A stretch of DNA of 64,000 bases, from positions 85,526,706 through 85,590,705 of the forward strand of contig OZ024934.1 of assembly GCA_964017235.1 (NCBI GenBank). The letters run 5' to 3'. The DNA comes from Sabellastarte sp. h YS-2021 (Eukaryota > Annelida > Polychaeta > Sabellida > Sabellidae). The notes under the pieces are model-generated. The model saw nothing but the letters and a program-made list of their open reading frames with translations. It was not told where the DNA came from and made no database searches. Of this stretch, positions 45,693 to 57,398 are shown piece after piece; the first letter of the stretch is position 1, and each line of letters opens with the position of its first letter. Made by a program: the position numbers and the translations under genes.

Positions 45693-46748
45693 GTAACCAC
45701 AACTAGTAGCTACCCAAAGACACTACACTTAATCCTCATTACCTCTGCTGAGGAGGATAATGTTTGTAGTGGCATTGGTCTGTGTGTTTGTCTCGAAAAG
45801 TTAAGTTATAGACTGATTTTCATGAAACTACCTGGAAATGTTGACTATGACGAAAGAGATCAGTTGATTTTGGTGGTGATTCAGATGGCTATCTGGAATC
45901 CAAGAAATTTTTTAAACATCTTTTATCACTTCAGGATAATGCTATTTTCGCTGTGTGTGTTTGTACCTCCATAATAAATTGTCAGATTGTTTGTTAACAG
46001 TTCATTTCCCCAAAAGGGTCTATAATAAAGATCCGGACCTCCTTTTCTGTTATTTTCCCCACATGAAGTCTCTGTTGTATAATAAATGTGTTCCCCCTTA
46101 TAAGCTCTGTCACGTTATTTCTATAATCCAATTTAAATCTTATCTTATGGTGCTTACTCTTGCAGATTCTGAGCCACATAAAACAAATATATATACAATG
46201 TATACAGTAGTGCTCGGACCGGTTCTAATAATAAAAACCGGTTTTCGGGGCTTTGAAACCAAATCCGGGATTTCGAAAGTTTACAGAGATATGATAAAAA
46301 GTTTACGCAAGCGTACATGAACTACATCCTCATAGGAAATATGCATTCGCGAGATATTTTGAGGTTTGTAAACTTCATTTACCATGAATATAAAGCGAAA
46401 ATGTAAGTTATTTCCTGAAATATTTCTGTTCTTTATTGTTTTGACGAAATATTAACCAGTAGAAAGCCTAATTTAATGACGTTTTCAATAACCGGTACTT
46501 AAATATTCTTTGCGGATTTCGTCATTTCTACCTAAATGAAACGAAATGTGGTACACCGGTTTACCGTTCACAACACTAGTATACAGTATGTAATGTATGT
46601 AAGTTTTTCAGTGATCTTAATTTACTAAAAGCTTATGAAATACACCTATTCCCTAACTAAATCAGAAAGTATGCATCTTCACTGTTATATATGTATATAA
46701 TGTATAATTAGTCAGTTGAACTCTGTCTACCTATGAAAACCATTGTAG
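45693..46748. other. Intron 14 (about 1.1 kb)
   Basis: GT-AG intron, phase 2. It holds a hAT MITE at 46208-46578; the rest is single-copy. Confidence 0.85.
46208..46578 (+). mobile_element. hAT MITE, family E, intact copy
   Basis: Starts TAGTGCTCGGACCGGTTC and ends CGTTCACAACACTA. Perfect 8-bp target duplication GTATACAG (46200-46207 and 46579-46586). 371 bp, non-coding. Relatives at 33103-33471 and 59639-59831. Confidence 0.9.
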
Positions 46749-47026
46749 TCAAAGTACTGAGGATTCCGAGACCATCTACGACCAACCTCATTCCCATCAA
46801 TGTCTGTCGGACAGTGAGGGGGAGCCTCACTACGTCAATAGTAGCCAGTTTATCAACCACCATCACCACAGCAACCACACCAACCACGTCCCCAACCAGA
46901 GTAGTAACAACACCTGTGATACCAATCCATACGCAACCGTGCCCATATTCACGGACAATTATGGTGGAACCAACCACACTGCAAAAGCTAACCATGTGTT
47001 CAAAGGGCAGAAACAAGCAGTGACAG
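46749..47026 (+). CDS. ARHGAP35: p190RhoGAP exon 15: tyrosine-motif linker
   Basis: Residues 1010-1102. Low-complexity, rich in N, H and S, but it keeps short tyrosine motifs: EDSETIYDQPHS (YxxP), PHYVNSS (YxN) and NPYATVP. Vertebrate p190 has IYSVPHDS and DYAEP here; the phosphorylated YxxP motifs recruit the SH2 domains of p120RasGAP after Src phosphorylation. The frame is set by phase 2 from exon 14 and phase 1 into exon 16. The acceptor ccattgtag has a weak pyrimidine tract. The longer ORF in another frame (threonine-rich) is a shadow. Upstream in-frame sequence reads YENHCS but is preceded by a stop, so the acceptor at 46748 is the only consistent one. Confidence 0.82.
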
Positions 47027-50000
47027 GTGAGTTGAGAGTGAATATTTGACCTTTTGTGTTATCAAGGTCATCCGTGTGTGGATTTGGGGAATTAGAGGTG
47101 ATATATGTATTCCTGCTGTTTGGTACTGTAAGCTGGATCAGTGTAATGTGGCAATAGCGCATGATTTGTTTCAAAATGGGCAGTTCCTTATGCCAGCAGG
47201 GTTTCTTGGAATCATTTTGCAATTCTAAGTGTCATGGTGAATCCAGTGTTGGTGAAATGACCCAAATATTTTGAGTTTATAGAACCTTATCATCAATGTC
47301 AGTTTTATTTAATGACAATTCTGAGCCCCTTGTTATTTGAAGTCTCAGGATCATTTAAAATGAACTTGCTTACAGTGGACTTGCTATTTTGCTCTTCAAT
47401 TCAATGTCTGGAGTTTTTAGGAGCCACAGAATCCTTAATCAATGCACCTTGGGTAGCTTATGTTTGTTGTTTCCAGGAGTTGTTTTAAAAATATTTTGCT
47501 AAAATATAAAACTGTCTGGTTTGTGCCGTAAATTGTCGTTTCTGTTTACCAGCTTAGAGTGCCATATGTTAAAGTCTTCTAGCATTTTCTATTCTAGTCT
47601 ATTCACAATAGGGCTCAGTCTCAGCTTTTGCCAAAAACAATTTTAAAAAGATTAAATCAAAGCAAAACTTTTAGCCTTCTAAATCCATTCTACTTATTTA
47701 TTGTCTACGGATTTTTTTTTTTTTTCCAAATTGTATATTTCTTAATTCAGCATCCAGCAGTGAGATCTAAACGTACAGAAGAACTGAGCCTTGTTTTAAA
47801 TGAACCATGTATAGTAGGTGTTCCTGTGGACATGTGCTTTGGCTTTTGTGTCGTGGAATTTCAGTGGTATCTTCAGTCATATTTACAATGAGCAGGCTCC
47901 TTCTTTGGCTTTATTGGCTGAGCACAGTGATCTTTTCATGTATGCACCATTGTATGCAATATATACTAAAAGCATGGATTCTATCTTCACCACAGGAGTC
48001 AGAGTACATCATGACTATATATTTAACCTTAAAGCCTATGTACACTACCGGTCTTTAAGAATATATGGATGTTATTCATAACACTCTCAGACTTTGTTAA
48101 AAAAAAAAACAAAAAAAAAACTGGCTGATATCTCAAAATGATTTGAAGATTGGACAATTCTTAACTTGGTGGGGATGCAGCACTTTAGTTTTAAAATTGT
48201 GACCCAAAATTACTCTTGTGTGTAAGTTCAGTTAACTCACTTAAAAAATCTGACTGATTTTAATACAATTCATTAACTGTCCCATTGATAATGTTTCAGA
48301 CCTGTGGTGATCTTAGATTCCTTTCTATTTATAACCCATTCACTTTTACATATATTTATACTAATAGATGTAGATAATTATAAGAAATGGATTATGTACA
48401 ATTTAACACTTTTCACATGGTAACTCTAAATGTCTCTGGTCTTCTCAATACTTTATATTTGTAGTTGAACTCTTTTAAGTTGAATCTTGGCAACCAACAA
48501 AATAGAGTATATACATTCTATTATGTGAATATTTTTATGAATGCATTTATATTCTCCTAACTGTCTAAAGTTTATATTTGTCCACTGATTTTTACTAATA
48601 TTTCTCTTTTATTTTATAAACCCTCTACTCTCCAAACCAATTCTACTCTAAAACCTGTTCAGATAATAGAAATTTTGCTGTACTTCAGTTTAACCAGGAT
48701 ATCCAGATAATAGGCTGTCAGTTAAAATTTTCTTCTTTTGTTTTGTACTATACTTTTAAACTTTTCACTAAAAACTTTATACTAATTATTAGTGCTGGGA
48801 GATCGCTTGGATTTTTCCTGTCGAAGTTCGTATCGGACATTTGTAACCAAACTTCGAACATTTCCGATTATGGAGTTGAAGTGTAAAAAAGACAGATAAA
48901 ATATTAATATTAAATTATATCAAGTAAAATACACACAAATTGCCACAAATATGACCAAAATATAATCTAAAAGCCATTCACAGACGTCTCCCTCACTAAC
49001 AGACTATGCTTGATGTATTCTCACTTGTGATTGGCTGATTTTGATTACCTTGACAACAGTGGGAAAACCCCAAGGTGTTTCTAATTACGTGATTTTTATT
49101 GCATTCACGGGTAGTTTTGTGATTTTAACTGATGGATATTTCAGATTTTTACAAAATATTATTAAGGTTAGTATTTTATTGTGACCAAAAGGCTGCAAAG
49201 AAATGGATTTAGCAAATATCGGTTTTACTTAAAGTTTGCCGATCATTGATTGGCAATGAGCCAGCGAGCGATAATACCGAAGTTTGCAAACATCGTCCCA
49301 GCACTACTAATTATCAATGATAAAGAAACAATAAGGTTCTGTTATTTATTCCCACTTAAAATAGAAGTTCATTTAAAATGGTTCAGCTGCAGATCTCAAT
49401 GTTTACTTTTTATTGCACAGGTGTGAAAGGATTTTATGGTGTAACACACTAATATTATATGTTGATTATACATCTATCTTCAAAGTTGATGTTTTTAACA
49501 GGCATCTTATAATGTATGATGTCATGCTTAACAAAGTTGTTTGGTGGTACAGACTTTGGTTGAGTCTTAGACTATCTGTGTTGACTGCCTTATGCCATTC
49601 ATGGTCTATAATGGAATAATGTTGTGTACAACTTTTCATTTGGTTGTGGAAGAAAAGGACAACACATTAGCTTTGGATTGTGTTGATCATGTTCTGTAAA
49701 ATGTTGACATGTCACTCCCTTATATAATTGTATGGCTCACATTTACTCAAAACAATGCAAAAACTTGTCAAATAACACAAAATCAAAAAGTGAAAAGGAT
49801 GATAACAAACAACAATATCTTGTGTCATTTATTTCTTTAAATTATGGCCTATCTATGCAGATGTCTACATTTTCACTGTGTCAGTACAAATGTATGAAAA
49901 TACTGAAAACTCATTACTCCATTGTTATAGAGCTTGGAAGGTATTTGACACGATACAATTATTGTGTAATTATGCATCAGGATCTGAATTTTTCTACAGG

Positions 50001-51091
50001 TTACGTACCAAGTTTAGTCTAAGGTCACATGGTGTGGCACCTTTTCACGCCTTTAAATGCTTATAACCAATCCATACTAGCCATGAGGAAAATGTTATTT
50101 ACTGAATTCAGTATATTGTCTGTACCTCAGGATATGACAGTGTGGAGATTAAATGCTATCATGATCTGATTACACCAGATGTTTTAGTTGTGCTTTATAT
50201 GCTCATATCCTTATTGGTACACACTGTAAGTCACTACAAATAGTAAATATAGTTTATCTACTGTACTGCACTTTCCATGCCTCTAATATAGAAACAAATA
50301 CTCGGCAAAAGCTGTGTTTATGGTATATAGTATGCACCGGCAAATGTTGATGTATCAGGTTGTATGTCAATGCAAGGTTGTTTTGTTTGTCCGGACTTGT
50401 TAAACTGTACTATGCTGTGGACATTCGGTTGAAATGACATAACCTTTGGGACACAGAATAAAAGTTTTGGATCAATAATCACTGACACCAAATCTTAAGT
50501 ATTTTTCTTATTGTTATTTTTAGAATACCAATTATAATTTAGTATTTATTTATAGTTGAAAGCCCTGTTAAGGTGAATATGTAAAAGTGGAAGCTTAGGA
50601 GACTTCTGCTAAGCCAAGAATTTCAGGTGTATGGAACTCTAGGTAAATTTTAATTGTAAACACCAAACTGCAGATCTGATATTTATATCTGAACAGGGGG
50701 AAGTAAAAGGTATTAATTAATAAACATTTGAAAGAAGCATTTTTGCTCAGAATGAAAATATTTACACAGGAAATCACTGTGTAACATATGATACCTTATA
50801 CCTCAACAGGCTGTCTGGGTCTTATTTAACACATGGGTAACACCTCTAAAATCTAAATACATCAGAAATCACTAAGACTTTCTTTCTGAGATGAAAATAT
50901 CGGCCTTTTACAGGGAATCTTACTTCAAGTGCTTCAACTGTGTTTTTGCCTTCCATTTTATTACCCATTTGAATTTAGCTTCTGCACATTTTAAGAGCAT
51001 TCATCTGCATCATCCACTTAAGCTTTTTTTCTGTACCTTCCATTAAGGGCAAATTTTATTTCTTTTCTCTTCTTTCTTGCAATACTGACAG
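47027..51091. other. Intron 15 (about 4.1 kb)
   Basis: GT-AG intron, phase 1, AT-rich. It includes A- and T-homopolymer patches (47710-47726, 48100-48120) and one intact hAT MITE (48790-49306). The rest is single-copy with no coding-like frame. The acceptor is cttgcaatactgacag after a strong CT tract. Confidence 0.85.
48790..49306 (-). mobile_element. hAT MITE, family B, copy 2 (intact)
   Basis: Starts TAGTGCTGGGAGATCGC and ends ATCGTCCCAGCACTA. Perfect 8-bp target duplication CTAATTAT (48782-48789 and 49307-49314). 517 bp; reverse orientation relative to the copies at 5258 and 53875. Confidence 0.93.
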
Positions 51092-51400
51092 ATAAGTTCA
51101 GGAATTCCTACCCAAGTGCAAGCAACCCTGTCAAATGCTATGCAATTGAGACAACGTTTCCCGTCAATTTACCCACAATTCCCCCTCTCAGCACACCACC
51201 GTTTCCTGAGAAACGCCCAGAGACACCTCCTTTTCCACTAGATGTGGATTCCCTCACACCTACTTCCTGTTTTGAGGTGAACCTTTTGTCGTCCCCGGCA
51301 ACAACTTCAATGACCCAGTCCATGATTGAGGATAGCGAGCCTCGTTATCAGTTCAGGAAGTCCAACAGCATGAAGCTCGCACTGAATGAATCCGATGAAG
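51092..51400 (+). CDS. ARHGAP35: p190RhoGAP exon 16: Ser/Pro-rich linker
   Basis: Residues 1103-1205. Proline/threonine-rich (PTIPPLSTPPFPEKRPETPP), then SMIEDSEPRYQFRKSNSMKL, then LNESDE. The second half follows vertebrate LQDSEEDIEPSYSLFRED...SKLSMELEGND. Ser and Thr followed by Pro suggest kinase sites, as in the vertebrate linker. Acceptor tactgacag, donor GATGAAG|gtgatt, phase 1. Translation past the donor soon reaches a stop, consistent with intron, though a truncated isoform by intron retention cannot be excluded. Confidence 0.88.
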
Positions 51401-52769
51401 GTGATTGGACTGAAACAAAAATATTCGTGCCTTGTATTTTTCGCTGTGTTTTTCTTTCCTCTTAAATTTTCAGTTCAAATTTTGTTGTGAGGTTTTCTTG
51501 GTGACCTGTGATTCTGCTAAGTTAATTTTGTTGTGATTATTTTTGTGTGTGGTTTTAACTTGTTTTGTGCTTATGAACCCCGCCAACAAATCAATTGCTC
51601 TGATGATAAATTGTAGTGAATAATAAGAATAAATTGAATAAGTTGATAAAATAAATTAGTTTCTAAATTATTATCTTGTGAGTATGTAAAAATTGTAAAT
51701 TATAATTATATGAAAATTTCACTGCTGAGAATTTTACATACCATTTGTACTTGACATTTCACCAAAGACTTAAAAAATTTAATTTGGACACAAAACTTTT
51801 ACTGATTTAAAATAAATATTGGCAATCGTTTGAAAAGCATGGATAAGATCTAATCATAGATTTTGTCTTCAGTCACTGTGTGATGAATTCACAATTAAAC
51901 ACAATCATATATTTCCTTATTGGGTACCATGTAAGGCCGCTCTAAATCAACAAAATCACTCAAAAAGTAATGCACAAGTTGTGATGTTCTATTCAAATAC
52001 AGCTGTCAGTTACCTCACCATTTTTTTAATTGACTGTGAAGATGTTTTTGCATAAATAAATAATGATAATTACCATAAAACAACACCCAGCCATAGCAAG
52101 TGTTTGGGAAAAACTTGGTCGTAATCTCGTCAATTCATCAGCTTAGTTCTTTATGACTTGAGTCTTTTTGCTGGAGTTTTTCCGAGTTTTAGTTTTCATA
52201 TAGAGTAAATGTTTTCAATCAGAAATGAAACTTTATCTTGCTCATATTGTAGATACACATCTTTTTGTTGACAGAAGATACATGTTTTCAACATGTTAAT
52301 AAAATATTTGACAACAAATTCATAAATCTTTATGCATTAAGTATCTGAAACTACTATTTGTTAATAAATATAGTGTTGTTGTATGTGATGTTGTTTATGT
52401 GATGTAAAGCCTGTCTGTATATTTTTAAAATGCAAGACTTACACATCAGTGTTTTATGGGTTTTGTTGGGGATTTGAAAGATAGTATACCTAAACTCCAA
52501 AGAAATTGGTAAAATGTATGCACCAAGCCAATCAAATATACTCCACTCACACAAAAGATGCAAAATACTCTTTAAACTGAGCAAAGTGGTAAAAAAAGTT
52601 ACAAAATTGGACCAGCCCTGGTCTCTTTAACTGGAGCTCAATGATACATTCAGGCTATATCTACTAATCTGGTAAAAGTTAGATATTTCCTCAAAATAAG
52701 AATCATTGCATATAGACCAAGTACGGGTATATCATTTCAGCTCCAACCTCCTTATCATATTTTATTATC

Positions 52770-53705
52770 CGTCGCAAGTCGTATTTACCCCCGCATAGGG
52801 GGATATATTGAGCAGGATGTTTTTTTTTTTTTTTGGTATACAATGGCACCTCAGTACCATGGATAGCTAGTGTCAATAACTGCCTGTTGTTACTAATATC
52901 TTGGAAACTAGATAAGCCGCACACATGTGTTATATATCATTAGAAAGGTCTTTTTATAACACTTCTGCTCAGTTTGTTAAATAAACATCCATGCAGAAAT
53001 TGGTGAGAAATCACAAATAAAAGATCAAGGTTTTATATTCACTGGTGACCCTGTATATATCAGATCCTTTTTCATGTTCCTTCTTTTAATATGGATTTAT
53101 TTCAGTCGTGAAACATACAAAATGGTGGATTCTAAGAGTGAAACATGCCTCACTAGACATATACAGAAGAAATATATCACTCATGAAGATTGACAATATA
53201 ATATTTGTGCTACGTAGTGGTGGGATCGCCAGCTAAAATGGCAGATTGAGCATCAACTGTTAGAAGCGAGTTGAACTCGAGTTAAACTCGAGTAATTTTC
53301 GGATAAAGTATTTCGTTTGTTAACCAATAATATTGAAAATATTTTACAAAACAGTACATGAGCTGAAACTTTGACCTGGAAATGGCTTTCGTGATATAAT
53401 TTAAGTTAAATCTTTACTTATTTAAGCTAGAATAAAGTAAAAATGCAATATATTTTTGAAAATTTTGGATATGTCTGTTGTTTTGGTGAAGTGTCAGCCT
53501 TAGATGGTGAAAATATTGACGTTTTCGAAAACTCGAGTTTCACTTGCGCAGATCGATATCACCCCTTATTATCGCCCATCAAGTTACAACCCGAGTTTCA
53601 GTCAACTCGTCCCAGCACTAGTGCTACGCACACATATAATATTGTTATCTGATTTATGATATATTTTGTCTGTATGTCATTTGGGAAGTTTTCCTATTGT
53701 ATCAA
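52770..53705 (-). mobile_element. Uncharacterised dispersed repeat, copy 2, split by a hAT MITE
   Basis: Reverse-oriented relative of 30525-30890. One side ends with cttttattatcc-like sequence and a poly-T run; the other has tcatttgggaagttttccta. Homology resumes on both sides of the hAT MITE at 53215-53620. Superfamily unknown; ends approximate. Confidence 0.55.
53215..53620 (+). mobile_element. hAT MITE, family D (intact)
   Basis: Starts TAGTGGTGGGATCG and ends CTCGTCCCAGCACTA. Perfect 8-bp target duplication GTGCTACG (53207-53214 and 53621-53628). 406 bp. Internal ACTCGAGTT repeats. A right-end fragment is at 32465-32527. Confidence 0.92.
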
Positions 53706-53874
53706 CAAGTATTGTTGTTGCATATAGACTTTCCCAGTTGGCATTTTTGAAAGGTGAGTTCATGTGTACCCTATACTCCATGTAAAATTGAGAGCCAGAG
53801 TAAATTTGCAGTAAACCTGGGTGTACATATGGGGTAAACAGTAATAAATACTGCAGTAATTGTGTAGTGATATC

Positions 53875-54380
53875 TAGTGCTGGGACGATGTTCGCAAACT
53901 TCGGTATTATCGCTCGCTGGCTCATTGCCAATCAATGATCGGTAAAATTTAAGTAAAACCGATATTTGCTAAATCCATTTCTTTGCAGCCTTTTGGTCAC
54001 AATAAAATGCTAACCTTCATAATATTTTGTAAAAATCTGAAATATCCATCAGTTAAAATCACAAAACTAGCCGTGAATGTGTAAATAGAAACACCTTGGG
54101 GTTTTCCAACTGTTGTCAAGGTGATAATAAAATCAGCCAATCACAAGTGAGGATACATCAAGCATGGTCTGTTAGTGAGGGAGACGTCTGTGAATGGCTT
54201 TTAGATTATATTTTGGTCATATTTGTGGTAATTTGTGTGTATTTTACTTGATATAATTTAATATTTGATTTTATCTGTCTTTTTTACACTTCGACTCCAT
54301 AATCGGAAATGTCCGAAGTTTGGTTACAAATGTCCGATACGAACATCGACAGGGAAAATCCAAGCGATCTCCCAGCACTA
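53875..54380 (+). mobile_element. hAT MITE, family B, copy 3 (intact)
   Basis: Starts TAGTGCTGGGACGATG and ends GATCTCCCAGCACTA. Perfect 8-bp target duplication GTGATATC (53867-53874 and 54381-54388). 506 bp. It serves, with 48790-49306, as the uninterrupted reference for the split copy at 5258-7140. Confidence 0.93.
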
Positions 54381-54494
54381 GTGATATCTGACCTTAAAAC
54401 AAACTGAAATCCATTAGCCAGAAGAAACTACAAATGTACAGCATCTTAAAGTATTTGAACAAGACAAGAGGTTTAATTAAATAGAATAGGCACT

Positions 54495-54650
54495 GCAAAA
54501 CAATAGTGAAATATTATTGTCATATTTGTTGGTTATGCATTCCAATTTTCACTTGTATATTTACAGAATAAAATATTTACAGAAGCAAAACAATAGTGAA
54601 ATATTATTGTCATATTTGTTGGTTATGCATTCCGATTTTCGTTTGTATAT
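54495..54650 (+). repeat. Direct duplication of 66 bp, 90-bp period
   Basis: gcaaaacaatagtgaaatat, then cattccaattttcacttg at 54495-54560, recurs at 54585-54650 with about two differences. A young local duplication. Confidence 0.85.
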
Positions 54651-55815
54651 AATATAATAACCCATCCCTGGCTGATACAAAACTTATTTAGAATCATACA
54701 AAAAGGTTCTAATATTTTAGGTTTCTGGTAAAGAAACAGTTAACTGAACATCAAATATCATTTTATATCAAATACTAAAAAAAACTTATGATGAAAAAGT
54801 GGGGAAAAAAATACAGATTGAAAAACTTGATGTTGTGAAAGTACATACATTGTAATATGTTATTATTTTGTTCACAGTTGTTAATATGTTAATATTCCAT
54901 TTCTTCCTGGATTAAATTATAAAAAGTCAGTTTTAACTAAATCAATTTAACATCTGTTTTGTTATTTTGTTTTTTCTTTTAAATTCTTTGTGTCATGCTT
55001 TAAGTTAATTAGATGTTAATTGTGTTTTATTTTTTAATAATTTATTGAACTTAAAAGCTAAAAATATTGAACTTTTCCCCAATTTTAATGGTTGATCAGT
55101 GTACATATTTTTTTCTCTGAAATTCTTAATCTTAACTATAGCTTCATCACAAATGTTATTTTTGCTAAGCTTAAAAGTAGCTTTATGCACATAGTTTTTG
55201 TGTACCATAAATAACATAAAGTATCCAGTGTATATAAAGTAACTTTGTCTTTTTTACATTCTATCTCTTTTAACATGATTAACACTTGTTGTATATTAAC
55301 CTTCTCCACCTGTATATACAGCTTCTTGTGCATTGAACAGCATACAGACTAAGAATTTAGAAGTTCACCACAGGTTATAATAGTTTTATAACACATTGAA
55401 TTCATAATCAGAAATTGTACAAAAAATCACAAATATGGGATAAATACCTGCTATATTTAAAAAAAAGATTTCTTGAATGGTAAATTTTATTTAAAATCTT
55501 GGAAGTTATCAGCCAAGAAAACTAATATCAGGCATTCATTTTTATTGAACACTCCTAAATATTCAAAAAATACTACAAATAGGTGTCTGAAAGTAGCAAA
55601 TAGTACTTCACCTGGAAAAAGTAGCTTAAGAACTCTTTCAGTGGAAAAACTCAATTCTTAGTAGTCTATAGCTTATCATCAACATGGTCTGAAAAATGGG
55701 GCCACATATTTATACAGACACATAACCCAGCCATTTAATGCCCAATGGATCTGAAATTCAGTTGAGGTCTTATTTGTGGTGAATTTCAAATTTCTTAGTA
55801 ATTATATTATATATA

Positions 55816-56691
55816 TGTGTCGTGACAGAACTTAAAATTTGACAGAATTTTAAATTCTGTCGACAGAACTTAAAATTCTAAGTTCTGTCGACAGGATTTT
55901 AAATTCTGTCGACAGAATTTAAAATTCTGTCAAAATATCTTGACAGAACTTAAAATTCTAAGTTCTGTCGACAGAACTTAAAATCCAATATTCTGTAAAC
56001 AGGATTTTAAATTCTGTCAACAGAATTTAAAATTCTGTCAAAATACCTTGACGGAACTTAAAATTCTAAATACTGTTGACAAAACTTAAAATCCTGATAA
56101 ATATCCTATATTTTGTTTAACTTCTTTTACAGTGATTTAGTATTTTATATTTTAAAGACGGGGCTCAGTACTTGTACTAATTTAAAAGTAAAAGCAATGC
56201 ATAAGACAGATATTAAATAGATCCTGGCATACTGGCATAGATTCTTTACTAGCATCCACTTTCATTTATAATAATACATTAATATGCAATAATTTCACTA
56301 AAATTTTCTATGATCACAGTGCCAAAGTCACTGTTTTTTTGAATGTGTCGATATATGTCTCTTTATGTTTATTTACTGTTTCTTTACTGTAATTGTAGTG
56401 CTAAACTCAGTGAATAATATATGTGTTTAATGTTGCATATCACCAATAAAGTTTAAAATACTTATGTTATATTTAATTTCTCTGATTACAGCTATATAAA
56501 CATAATTTTAAGTTCTGTCAACAGGATTTTAAGTTCTGTCGACAGGATTTTAAATTCTGTCGACAGAACTTAAAATCCCTCCAAACCAATGAAATCCAAG
56601 GATTTTAAGTTCTGTCGACAGAACTTAGAATTTTAAGTTCTGTCGACAGAATTTTAAATTCTGTCAAATTTTAAGTTCTGTCACAACATAT
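55816..56691. mobile_element. MITE with long TIRs built from GTCGAC palindromes
   Basis: The two ends are near-perfect inverted repeats of about 73 bp (55822-55894 and 56612-56684), starting GTGACAGAACTTAAAATTTG. Each arm and its subterminal zone is a series of palindromes such as AAGTTCTGTCGACAGAACTT and AATTCTGTCGACAGAATT. More copies occur to about 56090 on the left and from about 56505 on the right; the centre is plain AT-rich sequence. Both outer edges sit in (TA)n. No coding frame; superfamily not assigned. Confidence 0.8.
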
Positions 56692-56700
56692 ATATATATA

Positions 56701-57311
56701 TCGTATCAGAAAGTTCAGTCCATCAGAATTTCAAATCCTGACATCACAAACTCCAATTGGATGTTCTGATGTCGGAAAATCCAATTGGAGTTTCTGACAT
56801 CAGAACTTCAAATCCTATATTGAAGTCCAAATTTTCTTGATTTTCTTTTTATGGCTCAGTTTTTCCCCAAAACAAGGCCTCTTTGACAAGGTTCCCACGT
56901 GCTACTTTAATCAAATTAGTAACCAAGCAACAATATTTGTTTGTGTTTTTCCTGAGTATCAAAAACCTTTTTGATAGGCTTAAGTACCTGCTCAGTATTT
57001 TCTTGTCATCAAGTCAACAAAAAATTGTAAGAAGAAGGGCATCAAGTGTTTATTTATAATAAGAAACTGACATTTCAGCAACATCGCTTGTCAGAGTAAA
57101 ATCTGAAACCATAATAACTTTTGTTTTGAAATGTATCTTCAAGAAGTGTTGTACTTATATGTCAGATGTCTGATCTCAGAACTTAAAGTTTGTACCTCCG
57201 AGCAGTTTTCTAATTAAATAACAGGATTAGGCTTCCTGACATCAGAACTTCCAAATTGGAGATGGTGATGTCAGGATTTGAAATTCTGACGGATTGGACT
57301 TTTTGATACGA
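56701..57311. mobile_element. Second palindrome-rich MITE, adjacent
   Basis: The left end (cgtatcagaaagttcagtcc, then catcagaatttcaaatcctg) and the reversed right end (cgtatcaaaaagtccaatcc, then gtcagaatttcaaatcctg) form an imperfect inverted repeat of about 75 bp. Subterminal palindromes GACATC/GATGTC and TCCAATTGGA recur in both arms. It has the same design as its neighbour with different words, and it too sits in (TA)n. About 610 bp, non-coding. Confidence 0.78.
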
Positions 57312-57398
57312 CATATATAACCCAGTTCAGATTTCAATGCACACATTTCTCTGCCTGTTCCTGTAATGATATAATGTGTATATCCACTGCAATAATAG

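Larger units (their letters stand above)
51401..57398. other. Intron 16 (about 6 kb)
   Basis: GT-AG intron, phase 1. 51401-52690 is AT-rich single-copy sequence. It is followed by an uncharacterised repeat split by a hAT MITE, an intact hAT MITE, a 66-bp direct duplication, about 1.1 kb of AT-rich sequence (54651-55815), and two palindrome-rich MITEs lying next to each other. No gene is seen. Confidence 0.85.

Noticed and set aside
46733-47023. Threonine-rich 96-codon frame starting MKTIVV
   Set aside because: It overlaps exon 15 in another frame; exon phases and the conserved tyrosine motifs support the exon 15 frame instead.
51244-51465. Exon 16 frame running past the donor to a stop
   Set aside because: GATGAAG|gtgatt is a good donor in the right phase and the extension has no linker-like features. 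Intron retention is possible but not supported by the sequence.
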